This document shows, piece after piece, positions 1-7,645 of a stretch of DNA of 26,587 bases. The position numbers and the translations under genes are program-made. Source of the DNA: Bacteroidales bacterium UBA3684 (GTDB lineage Bacteria; Bacteroidota; Bacteroidia; Bacteroidales; P3); the NCBI GenBank assembly GCA_002372855.1, contig DFIZ01000009.1:10050-36636 (forward strand), given 5' to 3'. The stretch's first letter is position 1. The number at the start of each line of letters is the position of its first letter. Under the pieces are notes generated by a model, which saw only the letters and a list, made by a program, of their open reading frames with translations, was not told the DNA's origin and searched no databases.

Positions 1-1500
1 TCGCAGAAGATGCCTAAGTTCAACAGCATCTCCATCTCCGGCTACCACATGCAGGAGGCCGGTGCCTCGGCCGACATCGAGCTGGCCTACACGCTGGCCG
101 ACGGCCTCGAGTATCTACGCGCCGGTGTCAAGGCCGGCATGAGCGTTGACGACTTCGCCCCGCGTCTGAGCTTCTTCTGGGGCTCGGGCATGAACCACTT
201 CATGGAGATTGCCAAGATGCGCGCCGCCCGTATGCTGTGGGCCAAGATTGTCAGCCAGTTCAACCCCAAGAACCCCAAGAGCCTGGCCCTGCGTACCCAT
301 ACGCAGACCTCCGGCTGGAGCCTCACGGAGCAGGACCCCTTCAACAACGTGGCCCGCACCTGCATCGAGGCCCTCGGCGCCGCCCTGGGTCACACCCAGA
401 GCCTCCACACCAACGCCCTCGACGAGGCCATCGCCCTGCCGACGGACTTCAGCGCCCGTATCGCCCGCAACACGCAGATCTACCTCCAGGAGGAGACCAA
501 CATTTGCCGCGTGGTCGACCCCTGGGCTGGTTCCTACTACATCGAGACCCTCACCCACGAGATAGCCCACAAGGCCTGGGCCCACATCCAGGAAGTGGAG
601 AAACTCGGCGGCATGGCCAAGGCCATCGAGAGCGGCGTGCCCAAGATGCGCATCGAGGAGGCTTCGGCCCGCAAGCAGAGCCGTATCGACTCCAACGTGG
701 ATACCATCGTGGGCATCAACAAGTACCGCCTGGACCACGAGGATCCCATCGAGACCCTCGAAATCGACAACACCGCCGTGCGCAACGCCCAGATCGAGCG
801 TCTGAAGAAGCTCCGCGCCGAGCGCGACACCGAGGCCGTCAATGCCGCCTTGGACCGCCTGACCGAGTGCGCCCGCACCGGCGAAGGCAACCTGCTGGAG
901 CTCAGCATCGACGCCGCCCGCAAGCGCGCCTCCCTGGGCGAAATCAGCTACGCCCTGGAGAAAGTCTACGGCCGTTACAAAGCCAAAATCAACCTTATCA
1001 GCAACGTGTATAGCAGTCAGACCAAAGAGAGCGACGCCTTCAAGCGCGCACAGGAACTCACCGACAAGTTTGCCAAGATGGAAGGACGCCGTCCGCGCAT
1101 AATGGTAGCCAAGATGGGCCAGGACGGCCATGACCGCGGTGCCAAAGTGGTGGCCACGGGCTACGCCGACATGGGCTTCGACGTGGACATGGGTCCGCTG
1201 TTCCAGACACCCGCCGAGGCCGCCAAGCAGGCCGTGGAGAACGACGTGCACATCTTCGGTGCCAGTTCGCTGGCCGCAGGCCATAAGACCCTGCTGCCGC
1301 AGGTCATCGAAGAGCTCAAGAAGCTGGGCCGAGAGGACATCATGGTCGTCGCCGGCGGTGTCATCCCGCCGCAGGACTACGACTTCCTCTTCAAGGCCGG
1401 TGTGGCCGCCGTTTTCGGCCCCGGCACACCCGTTAGCACTTCGGCCATCCGCATGATGGAACTGCTCTTCGCCGCCCGCGGCGTGGACATCGACAAATAA
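1..1500 (+). CDS. mutB: Methylmalonyl-CoA mutase large subunit, 3' part (start lies outside the window)
   Basis: This enzyme interconverts succinyl-CoA and methylmalonyl-CoA with adenosylcobalamin, part of propionate formation from succinate. The reading frame is open from the first base, so roughly 230 N-terminal residues of a family usually about 715 long are missing. The visible part begins in the TIM-barrel domain, with the substrate-contact motif GYHMQEAGA that holds the conserved active-site histidine. The C-terminal cobalamin-binding domain is complete: DGHDRG (the histidine codon at 1129-1131 is the lower cobalt ligand), SSLAAGH near 1264, and AGGVIP near 1350. It ends in TAA. The next gene starts 12 bp later on the same strand. 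The small subunit is not visible and would be expected upstream. In Bacteroides the large subunit is often named mutB; elsewhere it is scpA. The family call is very secure. Confidence 0.97.
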   Translation, partial: SQKMPKFNSISISGYHMQEAGASADIELAYTLADGLEYLRAGVKAGMSVDDFAPRLSFFWGSGMNHFMEIAKMRAARMLWAKIVSQFNPKNPKSLALRTHTQTSGWSLTEQDPFNNVARTCIEALGAALGHTQSLHTNALDEAIALPTDFSARIARNTQIYLQEETNICRVVDPWAGSYYIETLTHEIAHKAWAHIQEVEKLGGMAKAIESGVPKMRIEEASARKQSRIDSNVDTIVGINKYRLDHEDPIETLEIDNTAVRNAQIERLKKLRAERDTEAVNAALDRLTECARTGEGNLLELSIDAARKRASLGEISYALEKVYGRYKAKINLISNVYSSQTKESDAFKRAQELTDKFAKMEGRRPRIMVAKMGQDGHDRGAKVVATGYADMGFDVDMGPLFQTPAEAAKQAVENDVHIFGASSLAAGHKTLLPQVIEELKKLGREDIMVVAGGVIPPQDYDFLFKAGVAAVFGPGTPVSTSAIRMMELLFAARGVDIDK

Positions 1501-1512
1501 ACCCTTTCGAGG

Positions 1513-2514
1513 ATGAAAAAAATACTGATAATAGCAATGCTCCTCGCCGCCACCGCGGCGAGGGCATTCGATTTTAGGGCCCAGGCTCCCACGGGACAAT
1601 GGGTCTACTACACCGTCATAGCCGGCACAACAAACGTCAAGGTGGTCAACCCCGACTGGGACATGCGCACGCCCCCTTCGGGCAGTCTCCAAATACCCTC
1701 CACGGTTTCCAACGACGAGGGTACAACCTACAACGTCACGGAAATTGACTCGCGCGCCTTCATGTTGTGCGACGCCCTGACGGCCGTGACAATTCCCGCA
1801 GGGGTGAAGAGCATCGGCACGATGGCCTTTGCTTTTTGCACCTCGCTGGCAAGTGTCGAGTTGCCCGACGGATTGACCCAGATAGGCCTCGCCGCCTTCA
1901 GCGACTGCGCCTTCTATGCCGACCCGACCAACTGGAGCGACGACGGCATCCTCTACCTGAACCACTATGCCATCCGCGCCCAACCCAGTCTCACCGGCAT
2001 CCTGACGGTGGCCGAGGGCACCGTGGGCACCGCCAACGGCGCCTTCGAGAACTGCAACCAAGTGGTGCGCATCGTGCTGCCGTCGACCCTCACCATGATT
2101 GGCGGCACGGCATTCCAGAACTGCCTGTCGATGGACACCCTCGAGCTGCATTCTACAACTCCTCCCACCCTGGGTGTCAACGCCTTCCAGTCGCTCGAGG
2201 ACTTCACCGTTTTAGTGCCCTGCCACACTGCCAACACCTATTCATCGGCCAACGGATGGTCCGGCAACGACATCGTGGAGCATTGCAACGAAGAGCCCCA
2301 AACGGGCATTGCCACGGCCGAAACGACGGCTGCAACCGTCAGCATCACCGAGGGAGGCATCATGATTGACGGCACCGAAGGGAAGCGTTTCATCGTGAAC
2401 GATGCCATGGGTCGCCGTGTGGCCGAGAGCCGTGGAGGATACGTAGCACTGCCCTGCCACGGCATCTACGTGGTCAGCACGGAGGGCTTCTGGCCCGTCA
2501 AAATTGTATATTAG
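1513..2514 (+). CDS. Secreted BspA-like leucine-rich repeat protein with a C-terminal sorting-like tail
   Basis: A 333-residue protein with a clear N-terminal signal peptide (MKK, hydrophobic core, cleavage probably after ARA near residue 18). The middle holds BspA/LRR_5-type repeats, recognisable by recurring blocks such as AFMLCDALTAVTIP, AFAFCTSLASVELP and AFQNCLSMDTLEL, each about 22-24 residues. In this family such repeats form a solenoid used in adhesion or binding. The last 70 or so residues (VNDAMGRRVAES ... GIYVVST ... VKIVY) resemble the type A sorting domain of type IX secretion cargo: a small beta domain with GRxV, GIYVV and a basic end. It lies only 12 bp after the mutase gene, so it may be read through from it, which would be functionally arbitrary. 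The ligand cannot be told. The secretion route is inference; the repeat family is seen. Confidence 0.85.
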   Translation: MKKILIIAMLLAATAARAFDFRAQAPTGQWVYYTVIAGTTNVKVVNPDWDMRTPPSGSLQIPSTVSNDEGTTYNVTEIDSRAFMLCDALTAVTIPAGVKSIGTMAFAFCTSLASVELPDGLTQIGLAAFSDCAFYADPTNWSDDGILYLNHYAIRAQPSLTGILTVAEGTVGTANGAFENCNQVVRIVLPSTLTMIGGTAFQNCLSMDTLELHSTTPPTLGVNAFQSLEDFTVLVPCHTANTYSSANGWSGNDIVEHCNEEPQTGIATAETTAATVSITEGGIMIDGTEGKRFIVNDAMGRRVAESRGGYVALPCHGIYVVSTEGFWPVKIVY

Positions 2515-2526
2515 GAATTATTTATA

Positions 2527-3369
2527 TTACTCGGCAGCAGGGAAGCTGTCAGCCACGCCGGCACTGTCGAGGAAAGAATCAGACACCATCGAATCGGGCA
2601 ACAGCGTGATGTAGGCGGTGTCCGATTTTCTTGTTTCTATCTCGCTGGAGTCGCGGCGCATCAGGTCGTGTACTTTTTGCACAATACCGGTCTTCTGTAT
2701 GTTCTGCGATGCTGCATCCTCGCCTTTAGTCTGGTAGACAATCATCGAAATGACGAGATAGAAGGAAAAGGCTATAAGAATCAATCCCGTAATCTTGTTG
2801 AAAATGTTCATAATGCGGGCCGTGAACCAATGCTGAAGCATGGCGGCGAGGCGGCATTTGAGCACGTCGGTGCCAAAGACAGCCAGAAGCATGCCGATGA
2901 AGAAATAGTATCGCTCGACGACACTGAGGTCCATCTCGGCCGAGAGGAATGTAATAATCGATACCCAATAGAGCCAAATGAGAGGATTGAGGATGTTGAG
3001 CAGGAAACCCTTCAACAAGAGTTCCCAGCGATGGGTCACCTGCTCGGTACTGAACTTTAGACGGCTGTCGGCACTGGCAGCGGATTTCACCTTGCTGCGA
3101 TAGGTCAGGACACCGAAGATACAGGTGGCCAAACCGCCGATAATGGAGACGTAAACATTGTGCAAAAGGGCGTTCAAATCGAGATTTGAGAGCACTGTGA
3201 GCATCAGGAATACCACAATAACATCGCTTAGGCTGACTCCCGCGGCAAAGGACACAGCCTTGCGGAAACCGTGGTGTATGCTATTCTGTATCAGAGCAAA
3301 GAATGCCGGGCCCAAACTAAAGAAGAGCGACAGCAAAACGCCACATATGATACCAATTACAAACTCCAT
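2527..3369 (-). CDS. LysE-family amino-acid/metabolite exporter
   Basis: A 280-residue membrane protein. The N-terminus follows the LysE/RhtB pattern: a first helix ending in SLGPAFFALIQNSIHHGF, then GVSLSDVIVVF. A central re-entrant stretch reads KGFLLNILNPLIWLYW, close to the conserved NxxNP motif of the family. About six hydrophobic helices end near residue 215. The final 65 residues are hydrophilic, rich in Ser and Asp, and are longer than in a typical LysE protein (about 205-210 residues), so there is a cytoplasmic or periplasmic tail of unknown role. It is convergent with the BspA-like gene (12 bp between stop codons) and divergent from yceD. Family members export amino acids or related metabolites; the substrate here is unknown. 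Confidence 0.85.
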   Translation of the reverse strand: MEFVIGIICGVLLSLFFSLGPAFFALIQNSIHHGFRKAVSFAAGVSLSDVIVVFLMLTVLSNLDLNALLHNVYVSIIGGLATCIFGVLTYRSKVKSAASADSRLKFSTEQVTHRWELLLKGFLLNILNPLIWLYWVSIITFLSAEMDLSVVERYYFFIGMLLAVFGTDVLKCRLAAMLQHWFTARIMNIFNKITGLILIAFSFYLVISMIVYQTKGEDAASQNIQKTGIVQKVHDLMRRDSSEIETRKSDTAYITLLPDSMVSDSFLDSAGVADSFPAAE

Positions 3370-3389
3370 TTACAATTTATTTAATTTGC

Positions 3390-3420
3390 AAAGATACGAA
3401 CTTTTTATGATATGGCAGAA
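3390..3420 (-). promoter_or_regulatory. Promoter of the LysE-family gene
   Basis: On the minus strand the -7 box TATCTTTG lies at 3390-3397, 21 bp before the start codon. A weak -33 element (TCTG, 3417-3420) sits 19 bp further upstream. The -7 box fits the Bacteroidota consensus TAnnTTTG exactly. Confidence 0.65.
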
Positions 3421-3466
3421 AAAAAGAGGGCAAATGAAAGAAATTTATAGTCAAAGCAAGATTTTT

Positions 3467-3497
3467 TTTGCCAGTTTAAAAAAAGTTCGTATTTTTG
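3467..3497 (+). promoter_or_regulatory. Promoter of yceD-rpmF
   Basis: TTTG at 3467-3470, a 19-bp spacer, then TATTTTTG at 3490-3497. This is an exact match to the Bacteroidota housekeeping promoter (TTTG, 19-21 bp, TAnnTTTG), 22 bp before the ATG of the first gene. Confidence 0.85.
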
Positions 3498-3519
3498 CAA
3501 ACTCAATAGGAGTGCGAAT

Positions 3520-4035
3520 ATGAGCCAGAAAGAAGATACAATAATAAGGTTTAGCGGTTTAAAACCAGGTAGATACACATATTCGTATAGCCTGACCGAC
3601 GAGTTCTTTGAAGAATGGAAAAACGATGAAATCCGTGGAGGAAAGGTAGAAATCGAAGCAAAAATGGAACGCATGGAGCACATGCTGATGTTCACTTTCA
3701 CCCTGAAGGGGGAGGTGACCACGATGTGTGACCGTTGCCTGGGGGACCTGGTGGTTCCCGTCGAAGGCGAGGAGCACCTGTGCGTCCGTTTCAGCGACAC
3801 CGAGACAACCGACGACGAGGATGTTGTGGTGCTGCCGGAGAGCGCCTTCGAGATTGACCTTGCACAATGGCTGTACGAGTACGTGGCAGTACGCATACCC
3901 ATGCAGCACATCCACCCCGACGGAGAATGCGACCCAGAGGTGACCAAATACATCGTCGACGAGGACGAGAACGAGAAGGAGAAGAACGACGACGAGATCG
4001 ACCCCCGCTGGGAAGCCCTTAAGAAGCTGAAATAA
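3520..4035 (+). CDS. yceD: YceD-like DUF177 protein upstream of rpmF
   Basis: A 171-residue protein of the DUF177/YceD family, which in most bacteria is encoded just before ribosomal protein L32 and in plants is linked to 23S rRNA accumulation. The family's diagnostic cysteine pair is present as CDRC (Cys70 and Cys73), in the usual setting GEVTTMCDRCLGDL. The C-terminal 35 residues are very acidic (EDENEKEKNDDE). The start is fixed by the promoter 22 bp upstream. rpmF follows after 21 bp, so the pair is one transcription unit. The exact molecular function is not established for bacteria. Its presence next to rpmF makes the assignment secure despite low sequence conservation in this family. 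Confidence 0.92.
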   Translation: MSQKEDTIIRFSGLKPGRYTYSYSLTDEFFEEWKNDEIRGGKVEIEAKMERMEHMLMFTFTLKGEVTTMCDRCLGDLVVPVEGEEHLCVRFSDTETTDDEDVVVLPESAFEIDLAQWLYEYVAVRIPMQHIHPDGECDPEVTKYIVDEDENEKEKNDDEIDPRWEALKKLK

Positions 4036-4056
4036 AATAATTAAAAAAGTAATAAT

Positions 4057-4242
4057 ATGCCACATCCAAAACACAGATTCTCCCAGACCAGAACGGCCAA
4101 GAGAAGAACGCACGATGCGTTGGAGAGCGCTCAGCTGACCACTTGCAGCAATTGCGGCGCACAAGTAATGTACCACCACGTTTGTCCCGAATGCGGATAC
4201 TACAGAGGCAAGCTTGCCATCGAAAAGAACGCTGAGGAGTAA
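4057..4242 (+). CDS. rpmF: 50S ribosomal protein L32
   Basis: A 61-residue ribosomal protein of the large subunit. It begins with the canonical MPHPKHRFSQTRTAKRR, rich in basic residues that contact 23S rRNA. Four cysteines, C30-x2-C33 and C43-x2-C46, form the zinc ribbon, so this is the zinc-binding (C+) version of L32. It is the second gene of the yceD-rpmF unit and is followed by a strong hairpin terminator beginning 21 bp after the stop codon. The fatty-acid genes (plsX, fabH) that often follow rpmF in other bacteria are absent here; the neighbour is a convergent Sel1-repeat gene. Confidence 0.98.
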   Translation: MPHPKHRFSQTRTAKRRTHDALESAQLTTCSNCGAQVMYHHVCPECGYYRGKLAIEKNAEE

Positions 4243-4262
4243 ACAAGCGGTTACATGAAACG

Positions 4263-4298
4263 AAAAAGCGGTCCATCGAAAGATGGACCGCTTTTTTT
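4263..4298. terminator. Bidirectional rho-independent terminator after rpmF
   Basis: A perfect 15-bp stem (4263-4277 with 4282-4296) closed by a GAAA tetraloop. It has an A-run on the left and a run of seven T on the right, so it can stop transcription from rpmF and also from the convergent Sel1-repeat gene. Confidence 0.93.
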
Positions 4299-4303
4299 GT
4301 TTC

Positions 4304-4378
4304 AGTTTTAGTTTTTAGTTTTAGTGGCCAGCACCTGACGCAAATGCTAAAAACTAAAACTAATAACTAAAACTAAAC
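4304..4378. repeat. CTAAAAM heptamer repeats forming an inverted repeat between convergent genes
   Basis: The left part (4304-4324) is made of TTTTAG(T) units; the right part (4347-4378) is made of their complements, CTAAAAA, CTAAAAC, TAATAA, CTAAAAC, TAAACAC. The parts pair in two registers: a perfect 15-bp pairing (4304-4318 with 4347-4361) and a 20-bp pairing with one mismatch (4305-4324 with 4354-4373). The right part starts a few bases after the stop codon of the Sel1-repeat gene, read on the minus strand. It is related in style to the array at 25253-25352. Confidence 0.8.
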
Positions 4379-4384
4379 ACACCT

Positions 4385-7381
4385 CTACAGTTCTCTCAGC
4401 GCCTGCTCGGCGGCCTCCATGCCGGCCTCGGCGGCGACGGAGAGCCAGCGTTTGGCTTCCTTCTTGCTCTTCTTCACTCCCTCGCCGTTGGCGTAGAGCT
4501 GGCCGATGTAGTAGGCGCAGCGTACATCGCCGGCTTCGGCGCCCTTGAGGAACCACTGGGCGGCCTGTTCCATGTCCTCCTTCACGTATACGCCCTCAAC
4601 GTAGCACATGGCCACGAGGAAGATGCCATAGGTGGAGCCGCGGTCGGCAGCCTGCATGTAGAGGTTGTAGGCCTTGCGGCTGTTGAGGATGACACCCTCG
4701 CCCTGCTCGTAGCAGAGGCCGAGGCGGCAGATGGCCTCGAGGTCGCCACGGTCGGCGGCCATCTGGTAGAGTTCGGCGGCGCGTTTCTTGTCCAGCGGTA
4801 CCAGCTCGCCGCTCTGGTGGCTGCCGGCAAGGCGCTTCATGGCGGTGGTGGAGCCGACGGCGACGGCGCGGTTGTACCACTCGAGGGTCTTCACGGTGTC
4901 GCGCGGCACCAGTTCGCCGGCGGCGTAGTTGTTGCCGATTTCCATCATGGCGTCGGCGTAGCCCCTGGCGGCGGAGCTGTCGAGGTGCTGCAGGTAGAGG
5001 ACGGTGTCGGCGTCGCAGCCCATGCCGTAGAGGCGTGCCTGCGAGAGGAAGTAGTAGCCCCTGCCCTCTTCGTCGAGCGGAGCCACATCGCTCAGCATCG
5101 AATAGCCCTTCGCGGGGTCGGCTTCGACTCCGGCGCCTACCATCAGGGCCAGGCCGCATTGCACGTAGGCCTCGATGCTGCCGTTGCTGGCGGCGCTGGA
5201 GAGGTAGCTCCAGGCCTGGGGATAGGCTTCCTGCGACCACAGGTAGCGGCCCATCATGTAGTCGCCGCGTGGGTCGTCGCCCTTCGAGGCCTCGAAGTAG
5301 TAGACCAGGGCGGTGTCGCCGCTGCGTTCGACGCCGGGCCAGCCGTAGTTGTAGTAGTCGCCGAGGACGGCCATGGAGCGGTAGGAGCCTGCCTTGATGG
5401 CGTCGCGGAAGTAGGGCAAGGCCAGGGCGGTATCTTTCTCGACACCGATGCCGCGGAGGTAGCAGTCGCCGACGTAGTAGAGTCCGGCGGCATTGTCGTA
5501 CTCGATGGCGGCGGCCATCTGGTAGAGCTCGAAGGCGCGGGCGGAGTCGGCCTTGACGGTGGAGGTGCCGTTGCGATAGAAGTCGCCGAGGTAGGCGTAG
5601 CCGTCGCTGACGCCCGCCTCGCCGGCACGCTGGTAGTACTGCATGGCCATTGCCGTGTCGGGTTCGACGCCGCGGCCGTGCTCATAGGCTATGGCCAGCT
5701 GCATGAGGGAGAGGCCGTCGTTCTGGTCGGCCAGCTGGCGGAACCAGTAGAGGGCGCTGTCGAGGTTCTGCTCGCAGGCTATGCCCTGCTGGTAGCCGTA
5801 TCCGAGGGCGTACATGCCGTCGCGGTTGCCGGCCTGCGCCGCGCGCAGGAAGAGCCGGTGGCCGCGGGCGAGGGTGGCAGGCAGGGTGTCGAGCGAGCCG
5901 TTGACGCAGAGGCGGCCCAGCTGGTAGTCGGCCTGCGGGTATTCGGCCTTCTCGTAGCATTGGGCGGCCTTGCGGAAGTTGGGTTCTTCGAGCGATTCAT
6001 AGTAGGAGCCGAGGGTCAGCCAGCAGTCCGACGACCCTTTGCAGCCACCTTCCTCGAGGTATTTGACGGCCTGTTTCTCGTTGCCGTCAATCTGACGGGC
6101 CATGACCGAGAGGAAGACGTAGGCATCGTTGTTGCCGTTGGCCACAGCCATTTCAAAGCATTGGCGGGCGCTATCGATGTTGCCCATGTCAAAATAGGTG
6201 CGGCCGGCAGCCACGCGCAGCTCCTCGTCGCCCCAGGTAGCACCCTGCAGGGCATAGCGCAACGCCGCCTGGTAGTCCTCGGCTTCTGCAGCCTTCGTGG
6301 CATAATAACCGGCAGCCTGAGTGCTCTCCAGCTCGTAGGCCAGTTTGTTGTAGTATTCTATACTGTCGGCATTCCCTTTGATGGAGAAGTAGCGGCAAAG
6401 GTTGTCGATGGACGAAAGATCTTTCTTGCGCACACCCCGCAGCCAATAGCGGTAGGCCATAGCGGTGTCGACAGGCGTGAACTCACCATAGATGTACGAA
6501 GTGGCGATGAAGTCGTAGTTGTCATATCCCGGTTCGTCGCCCACCTCTTCCAGCAGGCGCAAGGCCATGGCCTTGTCGTGGAGGGTGGTGTCGGCGGCAT
6601 AGGCCAGAACGCGGGCCTCATACATCTTGAACATGGCGTCGCCATGATACTTTTCTTTCAACCGGCGGAACTCCGCCAGGGCGGCCCGTTCGTCCTGGGG
6701 CATACCCCAGCCGTTGCCCTGGAAGCGGGCAAGGATGAGGGCAGAGATGGGCTCACCATACGAAACGCCCTTGCAGAGCATCTTCAAGGCGCTCTTTTCG
6801 TCGCCCATCAATTGATAATAGGAAGCCATCAGGCTGTATTTGGAGCTGTGGCAGGTGCCGCCCTTAACCTTCTTCAGGCATTGGAAAGCCTGTTGCACAT
6901 CGTGCGGATAGGCCGTGCTGCCATATAAAAGAAGGCGTCCCTTGAGGGTCAAGGCCCCTTCATTGCCCATGGCGATGGCCTTCTCGTTCAGCTCTTTGAA
7001 ACGTTTCAAGTCTTTCTGCACACCTATGCCATCCAGATAGCAGACACCCAGGCGGTAGGTGCCGTAGGGCGAGCCGGCGTCGGCCGATGCCTTGGCCAGG
7101 CGGTAGCACTCCGTGCTGTCATGCCCGAGGGCTGAATAGTAGAGCGTCAGGCGCGAGAGGTCACCCTTGGCGTCAATGTTGCCGGCGGCATCGGCCCGGC
7201 GGTAGAGGTCCAGAGCCTTCGCCGTGTCCACAGGCAGGCCGTAGCCCGCCTCATAGTGTGCTGCCAGCTCGCGCATGGCCTCGGTGTCGCCCTTGGCGAC
7301 CTTCTTTTGCAGCTTCTCCACCTGCTGTCCGAAGCATGCCAGCGGGGCGAAAAGCATCAAAGCAATCAGAAATCTTTTCAT
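4385..7381 (-). CDS. Large secreted Sel1-repeat (SLR/TPR-like) protein
   Basis: A 998-residue protein with an N-terminal signal peptide (MKRF, hydrophobic core, probable cleavage before QQVEK near residue 19). Almost the entire chain is made of Sel1-like repeats of about 36 residues, with the pattern LGxxYxxGxGVxxDxxxAxxxYxxAAxxG. Roughly 14 well-formed copies follow one another in the C-terminal half; the N-terminal half holds more divergent ones. Clear examples are LGLCYEQGEGV and IGQLYANGEGV near the end. Such repeats make an alpha-solenoid that scaffolds protein-protein contacts; no catalytic domain is visible. The PLAC sequence near the signal is a poor lipobox, so a soluble periplasmic protein is likelier than a lipoprotein. 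It appears to be a single-gene unit; no clear promoter was found upstream. Its partner is unknown. Confidence 0.92.
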   Translation of the reverse strand: MKRFLIALMLFAPLACFGQQVEKLQKKVAKGDTEAMRELAAHYEAGYGLPVDTAKALDLYRRADAAGNIDAKGDLSRLTLYYSALGHDSTECYRLAKASADAGSPYGTYRLGVCYLDGIGVQKDLKRFKELNEKAIAMGNEGALTLKGRLLLYGSTAYPHDVQQAFQCLKKVKGGTCHSSKYSLMASYYQLMGDEKSALKMLCKGVSYGEPISALILARFQGNGWGMPQDERAALAEFRRLKEKYHGDAMFKMYEARVLAYAADTTLHDKAMALRLLEEVGDEPGYDNYDFIATSYIYGEFTPVDTAMAYRYWLRGVRKKDLSSIDNLCRYFSIKGNADSIEYYNKLAYELESTQAAGYYATKAAEAEDYQAALRYALQGATWGDEELRVAAGRTYFDMGNIDSARQCFEMAVANGNNDAYVFLSVMARQIDGNEKQAVKYLEEGGCKGSSDCWLTLGSYYESLEEPNFRKAAQCYEKAEYPQADYQLGRLCVNGSLDTLPATLARGHRLFLRAAQAGNRDGMYALGYGYQQGIACEQNLDSALYWFRQLADQNDGLSLMQLAIAYEHGRGVEPDTAMAMQYYQRAGEAGVSDGYAYLGDFYRNGTSTVKADSARAFELYQMAAAIEYDNAAGLYYVGDCYLRGIGVEKDTALALPYFRDAIKAGSYRSMAVLGDYYNYGWPGVERSGDTALVYYFEASKGDDPRGDYMMGRYLWSQEAYPQAWSYLSSAASNGSIEAYVQCGLALMVGAGVEADPAKGYSMLSDVAPLDEEGRGYYFLSQARLYGMGCDADTVLYLQHLDSSAARGYADAMMEIGNNYAAGELVPRDTVKTLEWYNRAVAVGSTTAMKRLAGSHQSGELVPLDKKRAAELYQMAADRGDLEAICRLGLCYEQGEGVILNSRKAYNLYMQAADRGSTYGIFLVAMCYVEGVYVKEDMEQAAQWFLKGAEAGDVRCAYYIGQLYANGEGVKKSKKEAKRWLSVAAEAGMEAAEQALREL

Positions 7382-7450
7382 AATATGTTTGTTTTTAGTA
7401 ATTTGCCAATATCACCACTTTTGGTTAGCGTCCATTTTCAAGAATGGTTG

Positions 7451-7458
7451 TATCTTTG
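7451..7458 (+). promoter_or_regulatory. Candidate -7 element of a small RNA
   Basis: TATCTTTG followed by CA, in the same extended context (GTATCTTTGCA) as the clear promoters in this window. A -33 TTTG at the normal distance is not visible. There is no plausible protein start downstream, so a short non-coding transcript starting near 7464 is inferred. Confidence 0.45.
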
Positions 7459-7463
7459 CATCC

Positions 7464-7560
7464 GAAATGGAACAGAAAATTCTTCTATAGCGTCATCATC
7501 CATTTTGTGTTTTAGGATTAATAACATGGAGGTCGCCCTAAGCCAGCGGCCTCTTTGTTT
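7464..7560 (+). ncRNA. Putative small RNA, about 100 nt
   Basis: The stretch begins about 6 nt after a TATCTTTG box and ends in a terminator hairpin. It contains no ORF longer than a few codons. A 5' hairpin is possible, pairing 7464-7471 with 7499-7506 (8 bp, one wobble). It does not match any RNA family I can recall with confidence; 6S RNA is one possibility because Bacteroidota 6S RNAs have a similar length, but I see no proof. Inferred entirely from promoter plus terminator. Confidence 0.4.
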
Positions 7561-7568
7561 TATTTTAT
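7529..7568 (+). terminator. Rho-independent terminator of the putative small RNA
   Basis: An 8-bp stem with one G-T wobble (7529-7536 with 7546-7553), a 9-nt loop, then TTTGTTTTATTTT. The T-rich tail lies only on the + strand, so it serves a + transcript, although both flanking protein genes are on the minus strand. Confidence 0.6.
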
Positions 7569-7645
7569 GTCCATTTCCAAAAGTCATATATACTATTATA
7601 ACATGAAAAACGCCAAAGTTCTACAAGGGGCATCTGTTTTTAACA

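Larger units (their letters stand above)
3386..3501. repeat. 40-bp imperfect inverted repeat carrying two mirrored divergent promoters
   Basis: Left arm 3386-3425 and right arm 3462-3501 are inverted copies of each other, matching at about 34 of 40 positions by eye, with a 36-bp spacer. The innermost shared block, GTTCGTATYTTTGCAAA, contains the TAnnTTTG element of each promoter; a T-run and GCCA upstream are also shared. Each arm therefore carries a promoter pointing outwards, one to the LysE gene and one to yceD. Confidence 0.85.

Noticed and set aside
115..2151. Long open frame on the minus strand opposite the mutase and BspA-like genes
   Set aside because: It is a GC-driven antisense shadow: Gly/Val/His/Ala-rich, no domain, and it spans two well-supported genes on the other strand.
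3386..3501. Phase-variable invertible promoter
   Set aside because: Each arm carries its own outward promoter, so inversion of the 36-bp spacer would not switch expression, and no recombinase gene is present in the window.
4817..6928. 703-codon open frame on the + strand inside the Sel1-repeat gene
   Set aside because: Antisense shadow with monotonous composition; the minus strand encodes a complete repeat protein with signal peptide.
7322..7381. Lipoprotein signal in the Sel1-repeat protein
   Set aside because: The residues before the cysteine (P-L-A) do not fit a lipobox; a standard signal peptidase site after CFG is likelier.
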